Assembly: GCF_001680005.1 (NCBI RefSeq)
Contig: NC_033563.1
Span: 1,674,001-1,738,000 of the forward strand
Reading direction: 5' to 3'
DNA: 64,000 nucleotides
Source of the DNA: Plasmodium coatneyi
Lineage: Eukaryota > Apicomplexa > Aconoidasida > Haemosporida > Plasmodiidae
The position numbers and the translations under genes are program-made. The notes under the pieces are model-generated. The model saw only the letters and a program-made list of their open reading frames with translations. It was not told the origin of the DNA and made no database searches. Shown in pieces: positions 23,816-34,736 of this stretch. Position 1 is the first letter of the stretch, and each line of letters starts with the position of its first letter.

Positions 23816-25182
23816 TCGAGGTGGTGAAGCGTCTGAGGAAGCAACTAGGAAAGCCGCGCTGGTGGCAAATGCCCATTGTCATGCTGCGCGCTAAAGGATT
23901 TTTAACCCGGCGAGGTGGTAAGAACCCATTGGGCCATTTACCTCCGAACGCATGGGTAATTATCGTGTGCTTTAATAGAGAAGAGACACAAAGAAAATGT
24001 GAAGCAGTTGGCAGACGCAGTTTAGACGCCCAAACCACTTTTGTGTAAGAACAGATGCACTTTTAAATGACGCCTTGAAAATAGAAACGGTACCTCTACT
24101 GGGATAAGTAAAAAAGGAATGGTGAAAATATTAACGAAGATAGGTGGAGATAAAAAAAAAAAAAAGTTCAGCCAAGGTGGGTACGTTGTGGATCATATTG
24201 TATTGCCGCACTGGTGGGGAAGCAGCTGCTAATTCGTTTTCAGTTATCCGTTAAATAATTTTTTTTTTTTTTTTTTGGGGTTAAAAAAGATCACGAAAAG
24301 GAACAGGAAAAGGAGAAAGCTGAACAAACTAGCGACAAAACCAAATAAGGCTTATAAATTTTTGGGGACCCACGTGGAAATGTTCCCGCACCTTCCCAAC
24401 AGCCGCAGAAAGGTGCATGATGGACGTTGACTTGTTAGTAGTTAATACACTTCCCCCCCTTTCGTGATTATAAAACGAATTTTTATGACAGAAGTTGTGC
24501 TTTCCTCGAGAGAGAACAGCAAATGCGAGTCATATATATGGGAGGGTGAAGGGTCCTTTTTTTGTGTGCACATTTCTGTGTGTTTTTTTTATTATCAAAA
24601 ATTGTCTACTTCCGCTTTTTTTTTTTTTTTTTTTTTTTTTTGCTATTTCCTTCGCACCTTCGTCTGCAGCGTCGGGGGATATGCGCTATCTCCCTCTGAA
24701 TATACTTCTTCCCTTTTTTTGTCGAACGTATGTCCACATGTTACCTCTGCGGAGATGTGTATCTCTCACTCTTTTGGTAAGCGCACCTACACGTGTACGT
24801 ATCTGTGCTTGCACACATGTGTTATGTTATCATCTTAATTTTTTTTTTTTTTTTTTTCTTCTTCCCTTTTTAAATAACTCCGGCTTTATGTTTTCCCTGG
24901 CAATAGTATTTGTTGCACGTAATTTTTTTTTTTCTACAAGGTCATGTTCGTAGGTGGACGCACAAGCTGCGCGTTATATATACCTGCACACGCACGTACA
25001 AACACCCTTTCGTAATCACGTGCATAGGCCCGTTGGGAACACCTGCGTGGGGTTCAGTTTGTGTTAACTGCAACCTGTGGATTATCACACGGATAATTGC
25101 ATACCGATAGTTTATATAACCTTTTTTGTATAACTTTAACGAGACAAAAAAAAAAAAAGGTAGGACAGGAGGAGGAAACAAG
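23816..25182. other. Tandem intergenic region with an unexplained basic open stretch
   Basis: Lies between the RhoGAP-like and roadblock genes. It includes T runs (24258-24276, 24619-24641, 24839-24857) and an open stretch at 24290-24427 described under findings. It also holds the roadblock promoter, with an A12 run (25146-25157) 25 bases before the start codon. Confidence 0.6.
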
Positions 25183-26346
25183 ATGGCTGGCTCAGCGAGC
25201 GAAATAAGTGAATCGCTAAATGCCTGGATGAATAGCAACTCGTCCATAGAGTCCTACGTTCTGATCAATTCTGACGGTAAGAAGGGAATGTATGCGACGG
25301 TGGGGGGGGGGGTGAGAAGTTGAGCTTGCCATCATAGTAGTAGGCCCCATGTTGTCTGTATGGAGTGGTCTGCGTATGATCGGGTGGCACAGAATATGTA
25401 GACAACGTCAAACATTACGCAAAAGTGGTATTCATCTTAGTGTAACATATATTGGGAAAGGGGAAACAAAGAGAACGCCACATGACAAGGTGACTAACTG
25501 TAGGGGGAGAAAACTCCAATGAGTGCCACAATGAGTGGATAGATAAAGTACCATCAGAAGTAGCATAGCACAACAAGCACCCCCCCCTAGGTTGCACATT
25601 CGAAGTACTACTCTTTTCCCACTCACCTGAAATACACTTAACCTACACAATAATGTATAGCAACCTTACAAAGAAACATTTGCTATTTTCGCCCATTTCC
25701 CTGTACCATTTGCTAAGGCATCCCGCTAAAATACAACGAAGACGTGAGCTACGAACATGCAGTTAAGCAGGCCTCCCTGTTCTCGTAACACTTATATTAT
25801 CCTATCCTATATTATATTCTCTTTTTTTTACTGAAAAGATGCCAGGAGAGTATCGACAGTGTGCCAAACTTCTCGTACAGCATTCCTTTTCCTGCCTATA
25901 CATTTTTTTTTTCTTTCTAATTGCAGAGACTTACTAACAAAAACAAAAAGGTGTGTTAAGGAATTGCTTCCTCAAGAGGTAAAAAAAAAAAAAAAAAAAA
26001 AAGCTAGCTCGTTCAGGCAAAATAGGCGTGTAACAAACAAGACGCATAATGAGGGTAACATAACATGATAAGCGTTATGAACAGATTATGTAAAAGTCGC
26101 GCGGTGCACAGGGGTACCGGGTGGTGCTTCATCTACGCATCCTCAGTTGAGTGTCCAACTGCACGCCACCCATCTGAGATGTTGCCACATTCCCCTCCTA
26201 CATGCACCTCTCCCCAGAACGAATTCAACAGCAACCTACGTATTCGCACAAAAAAAGAAACTGAATACATCATATGCAACCATGGGGACTATTCGCTCAT
26301 AACAAAACAGAATTGCAAGGACACGCAAACGAATAAAAATAAATGA
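25183..26346 (+). CDS. Roadblock/LC7-type dynein light chain
   Basis: Four exons: 25183-25276, 25718-25784, 25927-25978 and 26218-26346, GT-AG with matching phases; 113 aa. Roadblock light chains bind the dynein intermediate chain and form homodimers in cytoplasmic and flagellar motor complexes. The spliced protein follows the family closely. It has SYVLINSDGIPLKYNED across the exon 1/2 junction (family: VxxxVIxNSEGIPI), AVKQASLFSDLLTKTKRCVK, LLPQENEFNSNLRIRTKK (family: DPQNDLTFLRIRSKK) and EYIICNHGDYSLITKQN. Homology continues unbroken over all three junctions, which supports the model. It is a little longer than the usual ~96-105 aa because of a hydrophilic Asn/Lys tail. The gene converges with TMEM147, the stops being 259 bases apart. 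Confidence 0.93.
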
Positions 26347-26605
26347 ATGCGTGGAAGGCATTCCAAAGGAACCTCCCCTGCGTTTACGAAGGGCGTCTCC
26401 CCAAGTTGGCACAAGATAAACACACAGAGGAATGTCTTCATATGTGAATGGGTACGCCCCGCCGCGTTCAGCTACCTGCGCAGACAAATCATCACCCTCT
26501 GCAAAGGGATAAACAAATACGAATAGGGGGAAAAAAGGGCGCCAAGTTTTGCTTCTTAACTGATGTTGCTACATATCCATTTCTGTTCATTCATTTGTAA
26601 AAAAA

Positions 26606-28398
26606 TTATTTTTTTTTTTTTTTATTTTTTTTCTTCTGATCTTTATTCATTTCGCCATCCCCGTCATCATTGTAACCATCATTCTTTTCGTAGTTTCGTG
26701 TGTGCAATTCTTTATATGACTCTACATTAACGTTGGACTTGGAATTAAAAATGCACTTTGTAGCAAACGACAGGACGAAAGTGCACACTAGAAGAATGAT
26801 GAGGTGAATTATAATCATCTTATTGAATGATCCTTCATGTATGAGTATTATTCTAAGGTGTGGGGGGGTGGAGGCAAGTGTGTATATATATGCAAATGCA
26901 TATGTGTGGGTCTTTTTTTTTTTTTTTTTTTTTTTGCGCTCCGGCTTACTTATTCACGAGGGGCAAAATGAAGGTAAAGTAAAGCAAAAGGGAATTCACC
27001 ACGTTGATTTTTTTCCTGCTTTGTGTGTTCTTTAACCACATGAAAAGGAGGCACGTTTTGGACAAGTTGGAAAACTGAAATGGGGCAAAAAAGAGAAGGA
27101 GAAGTTTATTGGGGCACTCGGACTGGGGGATGGCGTACCAAATGCGCTAGCGCGCTCAATGCACAAGTGATCAAATAAAGTGGCAATGCAATTTAACCAT
27201 GAACGCGTTGGCCGATATGGAACGATATATATGCTTCAGCGAAAAGTCCATCGATCTTCCACCTGAAGGATGGGAAAAAAAAAGATTACAAAAAATTGGG
27301 GCTAGTTCTGATAAACATAAGAGGAGATCCCCACCCCGCCACTGCGCTCCGTTAATAGGGCTACTGCTATTACCAATGAAAAAGGGGAAAAAATTGGTGG
27401 CCACGGATTCGTAGAACCCCCAGCTGAGGCCTACGGATAGTATTCTCTCCTTCAAGTTGATAGTGTTGGTGTGTCTGCATGAGGGAAAGTGCATGGATAG
27501 AGGGGAGTGAAAGCAAAAGAATGCACGGAATCCCGAGGAAGTCCCCGTACAGACATTCCACATACACATATATATATATATATATAGGCATAACAATATT
27601 TACGAATTCATTTTTATTCTTTGTGTGCATACTTATGCGACAAGATGTAGTACAGCCCAGCCAGGTCTATGAAGTTGGCACACTCTTGGAAGATTATCTG
27701 AAATGGGGAGGCAAAAAAAAAAAAAAAAAAAAAAAAAAAAGTGAGTTCCCATAAATCAATTGTATATATAGTCATGCATGTGTAGGTATACACTTTCGCG
27801 TGTGCATTCAGTTTGTGGGAAACCCAATCTGTCAATCGTACGTTGAAAAGGTTCATGTTTTGAAGGAGGCCTATCGAGAAAAACGCCAGGACGAACAGCT
27901 GCATGAAGGAACAAATCGGGGGAAGTATTAGAGGTGATGGTGGCACGGAGGTAATTACATACACTCAAGTGGGTGTACTAAAAAGGTTCTTTTGTTTTTC
28001 CATCGTTTGGGGAGACATTCTCCTTGTCCCTCCTCTTTCCTCATCCTTTGTAACCTTCAAAATTTGCGATACGATGTAGTAAAAACACACGAGGAAAAAC
28101 AGCTTCGTTGATCCAGCATTCTTTGACCTATTAAAAAGGGAAAGCAGGAGGAAAGAAATATACATGTGCTCGTTTGACGAGAAAAAAAAAGTACATTCGA
28201 ATGATGCCCCATTTTGAGTCTACTTATAATGTTGTTATTGAAGTGTTGCTGCACGTTATTCGTTAATGAGGGGGACTTTTTTTTTTTTTTTAAATCTTTC
28301 ATGTCTATATAGTATCCTTACAATTTAAATCCGTCATATATTATGTAGTATGGTGTAAAGGCCGTCAGGGAACAGTTAACAAAATGGAAGAGCGCCAT
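26606..28398 (-). CDS. TMEM147-like ER membrane protein (BOS/multipass translocon component)
   Basis: Eight exons: 28398-28322, 28127-28055, 27898-27842, 27697-27633, 27474-27374, 27262-27198, 27074-26950 and 26852-26606. All are GT-AG and keep frame; 269 aa. In animals TMEM147, with Nicalin and NOMO, forms the BOS complex that helps Sec61 insert multipass membrane proteins. The N-terminus MALFHFVNCSLTAFTPYYI matches the family start MTLFHFGNCxxxAYFPYFI. Later matches are ECANFIDLAGLYYILSHK, SVGLSWGFYESVATNFFP (family: ALGWATAE) and FSLKHIYRSISANAFM (family: WKYIQMSIDSNISL). Membrane segments continue to a last one near MIIIHLIILLVCTFVLSF. A charged Asn/Asp/Lys tail after it is additional to the ~224-aa animal protein. 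The 5' end of exon 8 is fixed by phase: only the acceptor at 26853 avoids a stop. Confidence 0.9.
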
Positions 28399-30050
28399 TT
28401 TGTGATAAGCTAAAAATTGGCATATGTAATTGGGACACAGTTCTACATACTGGGGGGGTGCTCCCCTTTTTGCGATTGCTTGTGGAGGGTTAAGTAGCAG
28501 TTATTCGTTCGTTTTAGCTTGCATACATCACGAAAAATACATAAAGAATGACGCAAACTTGGGGAACAACTTGCATGAGTAGGTATGTGATGCCCCGCGT
28601 TTCCCAGTATCAGGGAGGCACAGTGTTTGTGTCGTTGTCATTAAAAGGTTCTGAGGGGCTCCAATAAAGCTGCCTAACGGGGGGTAACTCTATAATGCAT
28701 GTTTATACATACATGTAAGCATTTGGGGAGGGTATGTTTTTTTCTTCACCACGAGGGATGTAAAAAAAAAGGTGAAAAATTGAAGATTACGTTTGGTGTT
28801 AAAAAAGGGAGAAAATGTCCCCTGAGTGGTGTACCGTTATTTCCGCTTCTTTTTTATTTTGTCAATTTTCTTGATTGCATGTTTTTTTGCGATCGCACAA
28901 TTTTAGGCCGTTTTTTTTTTTTTTTTTTTTTTTTTTTTTCGTTGCCTTTTTCGCTATACGCGGGTGTTAAAAAGGTGGTACATTCGACCAAGGGGCGAGC
29001 ACTCCCAACTTGTCGTTCCGCTATTGTTGGCTCTATTTTTGTTGCTTCTATTTTTTGCCGCCCCGCTCACTCACGGGCCAAGTCAGACCGGGCCCAACTT
29101 TTTGTGTCACTTTTAACTTTTCCATATTTAAGAGCTTTGTTGTCATTTTCCCCTTTTAGTTTCCAATTATGGTAAAGGAAGGGGAGGGTAAACAAAAGGC
29201 ATGCAAAAATTAATACTCCTCTTTTTTTTTTTACATATCGTAACAAGGAGGACGACATAAAAAAAAAAAAGGATGACAAGGAAAGGGACAAATGTTGTTC
29301 GCATGGGCATACACCTCTGTCAAGCTGTATAGCTGTATTATATACACGTGCAAGCATGCGCATATAATATATAAACTACATATATGTGTATTTATGTATA
29401 TTTATACATACTCATGGGCAACAGTTGGCGTTGGCCTGGGCGGAAAACAAGGAAAGAGCGGAAAAGAAAAAAGGCCACCCGCGCACACACAACGTAACGC
29501 AACGCATGACACACAAAATGGCAAAAAAAGGGCCACATTAAAAAAAGGAGAGACACATGATTTTTGCGTAAAATATTTATGCGCACTTGTCCATGTCTAT
29601 GAATGGATAAATCATAGGCTTAAAAAGGAAATCTATTAAAACAAATGATACTGCCAAAAAAAAACGCAGAACAACAACAAGTGGGAAAAGACGCGGAGAC
29701 AGCGGTAAAAAAAAAAGGGCAAAAAAATGACCAAAAAAAAGCCAGGACAAAAAAAGAAAAAAAAAAATGATAATACATTGTTTAGCATTCTCTTTTTCTT
29801 TTTTTCCTTTCTAAGATTTATTAAAATTTAAACACTACGACTTTACAATCACTTTACATCTGCGACAGGCGGTTTAAAATGAGAGAAAGTGGGAGTGGTG
29901 GTCCAATGCATCTCTGGTGGTGGTCGCATTGGGCGGGGGGTCATGCTCTGTTTTATTCATTTTTTTTCTTTTGCAGCACGCGGTGGAGATCATGAGGAAA
30001 AAAAGTATGGTTAAATTTAAAAAAGAAAATTTAAATGCGCAAATGCTCTT
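28399..30050. other. Intergenic upstream of TMEM147
   Basis: 1.65 kb between two tandem minus-strand genes. It contains a T29 run (28911-28939), A-rich stretches at 29500-29770 with many short A5-A8 blocks, and GT/CA-rich simple sequence near 29340-29420. I find no coding region with homology. Confidence 0.65.
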
Positions 30051-31697
30051 TTACCCTTCGTAGTCGCCATCATTGTCGTTGTACTTTTTCTTTATGAAAT
30101 TTATCACTGTTGGTATTCCGGCAGCTTTGTTTAATTCCTGTTTTTTTTTTTTTTTTTTTGGAGAGGGGGGATAAAAGGAAACGTGTGTATAAATGGGCAT
30201 ACATATATTGGTACGTATGGTAGATCTGTTCAACACTAATGTGATGTGTATGGACCAATCTGTGGAGGCATCCTCTCAAGAGGGGGAGCGTGCCAAAAAA
30301 TTTTCTTACCTTCAACTTTGACGCAGCGACATTTATATTTGACTTTACCCATGTAACTTTTTTTTGTAAACTCATGACCCATTCGGGGATACCGCCGACA
30401 TCTGAAGGAGGGTGCACAAATATAGCGTTTATGGAGAGGTAGAAAAGAGGGGGGGGTGTACGCGTATCTCACATAAATTGGAGGAACAAACGTGACAACG
30501 CATGCAGGATGCACCTCAAGTATGCATAATCTTAAGCATCGCTCTAACCTAGCAAATTGCAGAAATAGTCGGCGTAGTTAAGGCAATTCCTGTGAGAAGT
30601 GTTTGTGCAAGTGTGTAGAGATGAGTAGGCAAACACACATGTGTGTGTATGCATATATGCATATCTGTAAGTGTTCCCCCAATGGGGATATTTTCCTCGC
30701 CTTTCCAGCTGCACTTTTTCTCTCTGCCTGAATGGCCATACCTTGACAAAATGTCGTACGTATCTCCGATCCACTGCAGTTTCATCACCTCAACCAAGAG
30801 GTCTACTTCGTCCTTCGTTAGTGGAGTATTACTACAAGTAGGAGAAGGTAAAAAAAGAAACGTGAGATTAGCTGAAGAGATACAAACCAATATAAAATGT
30901 ATGATGGAAAAAAAGGAATAAGTCCCGAGGAGACGCTTTAAAGTGTCCTTCTCAAAATGTGCTTTACCCCTACAAAGAAAAGAAAAAAAAAAACACATGC
31001 AAGAAATGGTGAAGATGTCCAAGTAGCGTGGACGTTTTTTCCGCATCAGACATGTTTCACAATTGGGGAAAAACAAAATAGTAAATTACCATAGGGATGC
31101 TTTCACGATACACGTGGTAGGGATGATAACGGGCGCTCGTTTTGGTCACCCCCGTTTCACCGTCTATAGGGGGAAAAAGGGGACGGTAAAACGTGGAGGT
31201 GAAGAAAATATGAGAATGTGTAATGATGAAAAGAAAAATGCGAAGACGGGCACTTTCCAACCGCCCCACCGCTGCACCCAAACGATTCAACACACATGCA
31301 TCTTTGGGGACTGCCTTTGTGCTTACCTACTATGTAACCGAATGAGTACTCATACCCGTAGACTTCTACGCCTGCGTGGAAGGCACCTGTTAGGGAGGAG
31401 GCACCACAAACGGGGGAGTGGCATTAGTGGAACTGTATACATATACACATATATATGTATATATATACACGTGAGCATATTTACGAAGAAATTACCTGCC
31501 CCTATCGATCTGGCCACCGTGTTCACAACCTTGGAAACGGCATCCAAGTCATATATATTTAAATAGACCATGCTGGAATTGAAGTCGGGCTGGGGGATTT
31601 TTTCCTGAGAACCCCGCTTTTCGTAATGCCCAGACACGTCATTTTTGTCATCTTTCTTTGTGTACTCTTTTCCCTTGGCGCGATTTTTTTTCTTCAT
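30051..31697 (-). CDS. PPPDE/DeSI-type thiol isopeptidase-like protein
   Basis: Proposed exons: 31697-31496, 31386-31327, 31163-31090, 30969-30968 (2 nt), 30831-30742, 30589-30549, 30401-30310 and 30137-30051; 215 aa. DeSI proteins are papain-fold cysteine peptidases that act on SUMO or ubiquitin linkages. The N-terminal strand is MVYLNIYDL. The catalytic His lies in SIGAGAFHAGVEVYGYEYSF (His71; DESI2 has SIGIGVFHSGIEVYGREF). The catalytic Cys lies in DILSRNCLNYADYFCNLL (Cys145; family HKNCNHF). DVGGIPEWV follows, as in DESI2 (EIPRWI). The join between 31090 and 30831 needs two extra bases to restore frame and the conserved Gly of the (S/L)IxxGxTxLT segment. The GG at 30969-30968, flanked by an AG acceptor and a GTAAAG donor, supplies exactly this. 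An alternative is a longer exon 3 to about 31060. Confidence 0.85.
30968..30969 (-). other. Proposed 2-nt microexon of the DeSI-like gene
   Basis: On the minus strand, a strong pyrimidine tract ending in TTTGTAG is followed by GG and then by GTAAAG. Splicing 31090 to GG to 30831 turns an out-of-frame junction into ...SIPM-G-NTPLTKDEV, which matches the family pattern SIxxGxTxLTxxEV. No canonical donor after this acceptor gives a longer in-phase exon. The evidence is sequence only. Confidence 0.5.
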
Positions 31698-34600
31698 TGA
31701 TCTGGAATGGGTGGGTTGCTACGCGTTCTGCGTTGTGTTGAAGCGTTGTTAGTTGTGCGTTGTTTGTTGTGTGCTTGGAGGCTTGTGTTACTTCCTGCGG
31801 GTTGCCTTTTCGTAACGGGTGGAACTGGCTGTGTGGGGAGATGCCAGATACGATACTGCTGTGATGGCGTCACAATGAGGTGGGAATATACATAGGCGGG
31901 GGAACGATCCTTTTGGATTGACAATTGTGAGACGGAGGTTAAAAGCGAGCGCGTCTTTGCGTGTATATATGGGAAGACACGCACGGTCGGGAAAGTAAAG
32001 GTGACAGTGTTCAGCTGCGCCTTTGCACTTATTATATACACTTAAAAAAAATTAACGTAAAAAAAAAAAAAAAAAAAAAAAATTATTTCCATCAGTGTCA
32101 AGCTGTTCTCATGTTACATTTTGCCATGATTTTCCTTTTATGTTTAAATAAAACAAACAAAATGATGTCTTCAAAGGATTAGAAAAAAATATGGAGAGAA
32201 CTTGCGCGGAAGCATTTTCCGTTTTGTTCCATTCTGTTATTATGTTTGCTAAGCTTCGATATATCGCTTTGCGCTATTTCGCTATTTCGGTGTTTCACCG
32301 TTTCGATTTTTTGCTGCTTTGAAAGTTGCCACTTTGCCGGTTGGCTACTTCGTGATATTATTCATTTTGCTTTCATTTGTTTTATTTTACACTTCGCAAG
32401 TCACCATTTTGCCTTTTTGTTTTTTTTTCCCGTTTTGTACACTTTTTGTTCACCCTTTTGTTCACCTTTTTGTTAATTTTTTTTCCGTTTTTTTCGGTTT
32501 TTTTTTTTCTGCTATTTGGTAATTTTCGCCATGGCGCACACGGGAAATGGAGGCGCAAGGGAAACTGGAGCAAAAAGGGCACGGAAAAAAAAAACTGGAA
32601 AAAAAAAGAGCGAAAAGACCAAAAAAGAAAATACGCAAAACGGGAGAAGTGGATGAATGCGCCACGTGGGACAAACGGGAAAAGTGAAAAAAATTAAAAT
32701 GTGTAAGCATTTCAAGTGTCTGACGTGCCAGTAAAAACCCAACTTTTCATTCCTAGGGAGGGCAAATAAAGCGACAAGCGGAAAATTATCCAAACGTCTT
32801 ACGCATGTACGAACTTTCCTTTTCTTAGCGGCACAACCGTTAGTGAGTTCTCCCCCTGTTAATCAAAACTGCTTAATCGAGTACTTTGCACACGTGCTAG
32901 TTCAGGCATACAACTTGTGCGTGGGACCCACACCCCATTACGAATAAACTCAAGTTTGTATGTATATATATATTCACACGCATGTGTATGCGCGAATTTG
33001 TCAGATGTTTTCGAAGGGACTATTCTTTCTCACCCTTTGTGATGACTCAAGTGTGCATTATACTGTGCTCCCCCCACCTGTCGGATGGAGAGAAGCTTCG
33101 TTCTCATTTAAGCAAACTATTAAAATGGTCTCATTTGACGCTTCCCAATGGGAAAGCTAGCCGGGGAGTAAGAACCCCCAAGTGGGAAAAATCCCATTTG
33201 GCTATCCGTAGGTGCATGCTAAGGATCATTTGAAGGAGAGACAAAAAGTTCAGCCAATCCATGTCCCTTTAAAAATGACAAAATACATATCCCCCACGAT
33301 CAACTTTGCCAAAGATTTCATTCTGCGTATTCCCCATTTTGGTACAATATCTGAATAATACGCCTTTTTCTAAACAGAGGCTCCCCAAGGTGCAATTCCT
33401 CACAAAGGGGAAGTCACAACTGACGGGTACAGAGAATAAAATTCATTTAACGGACAATATATTTCATGACGTGCAGACGGTTGTGCATCATGTGCAAGTT
33501 CGCCCGTCCCACGGGAAAAAGTAGTTTCTTCGTTCGCACTTTTTATAACCGGGGGTTGGAAGTTGCCCCCATTGGTCCATTTGGTTTTTAGGTCGATTTT
33601 TCTAAAGGAGCTAAGGCTTGGCTTGTTGTATCCCTGGACAATTTTTTGCGCCGCACACACCGGGGACACTTCAAAAGGATGGATTCAACACGGTACAACA
33701 TTGCAGCATATTTTTTTTTCTCCTTTAAATTGCTGCCCTCTCCTTTCTTTTTTCCCAAACGTAGATGCACTGTTGTAATGCGTTTTATCATATGAACCCT
33801 TCACCGTTTTGTTCGTATTGGCACACACTTCCGATGCGCATTTGGAGAGGTTCAACCAGTAGGACATGCCCGGCGGCGATGGGTTAATCCTTCCCCCACG
33901 TGACAACCATGCAGAGACGCTAAAATGGGGACTCCCCGTCCATAACCTGCTCCTCCATCGCGTCTAACCCGGTGATTATATTTTTTCATGTTTTTCTTTT
34001 TTTTTAAAATGGATTAAAAATTTTGAGTAGTTTCAAATACAAAAATATGAGTTGCGAGAAATTAAAAAAGTATATTTTTTTCCACATATATATTTCCATC
34101 CGTATTGAATATATGCATAATACACTGGTCTTTTTTTTTTTTTTTTTTTTTTTTTTTGGCTTAGATATAACATAGGGCTCTTAACAATGACTATTTCCTC
34201 CATGCAGGCACACATGCACGCGCGCACATACGCACGTATGCACACAGTATACATATACACAGATACACATAACTGCATTATGTAGGTGCGCATATAAAAT
34301 GGCATAGGAGCGTGGGCACATCTATTTTTATATATACATATACATGGAAACAGGGAGAGGTATACATGAGGGTGTGTTGGTTGTGGTGGATCTGTTCATT
34401 CAAACTGGGACTGCACAAGAAGATTTACTACGTTACATAGCAGAGGGTAAAAACACCCATAGGAGTGTGGAGTAGTACATGTATATGTTAGTTGCTCACA
34501 TATGCGCAGTGCTAACGCGCCATGAAATGCAGCAAAAAGTGGGGGGCATTTTTTTCCCTTCTCTCTTCACTTGCTCTTTGTAACACTTCTATATCTTACT

Positions 34601-34736
34601 ACATATATATATATAATCCTTCTTCTCTTGCATTTTTCTGCTTCTCTCTCTCTTTTGCGCATCTCTCTCGTTGGGACTTTTCTCTCTTTTTTCTGCTTCT
34701 GTTTTTTTCCTCCATTTTATATGGCTGTCTTTTCCT
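31698..34736. other. 3.0-kb intergenic region, simple sequence
   Basis: Between GBP2 and the DeSI-like gene, both on the minus strand. It holds an A23 run (32060-32082), a stretch at about 32270-32480 rich in repeated TTTCGCTATTT/TTTTGTTCACC words, and a T26 run (34132-34157). Alternating purine-pyrimidine DNA occurs at about 34200-34290. Two CCATTTGG words occur (33194, 33577). Open frames around 33400-33900 are short and show no family resemblance. Confidence 0.65.

Noticed and set aside
33300..33910. Possible gene in the less AT-rich stretch between the DeSI-like gene and GBP2
   Set aside because: Frames on both strands are under 90 codons, lack homology, and cannot be joined into a sensible phase-consistent product.
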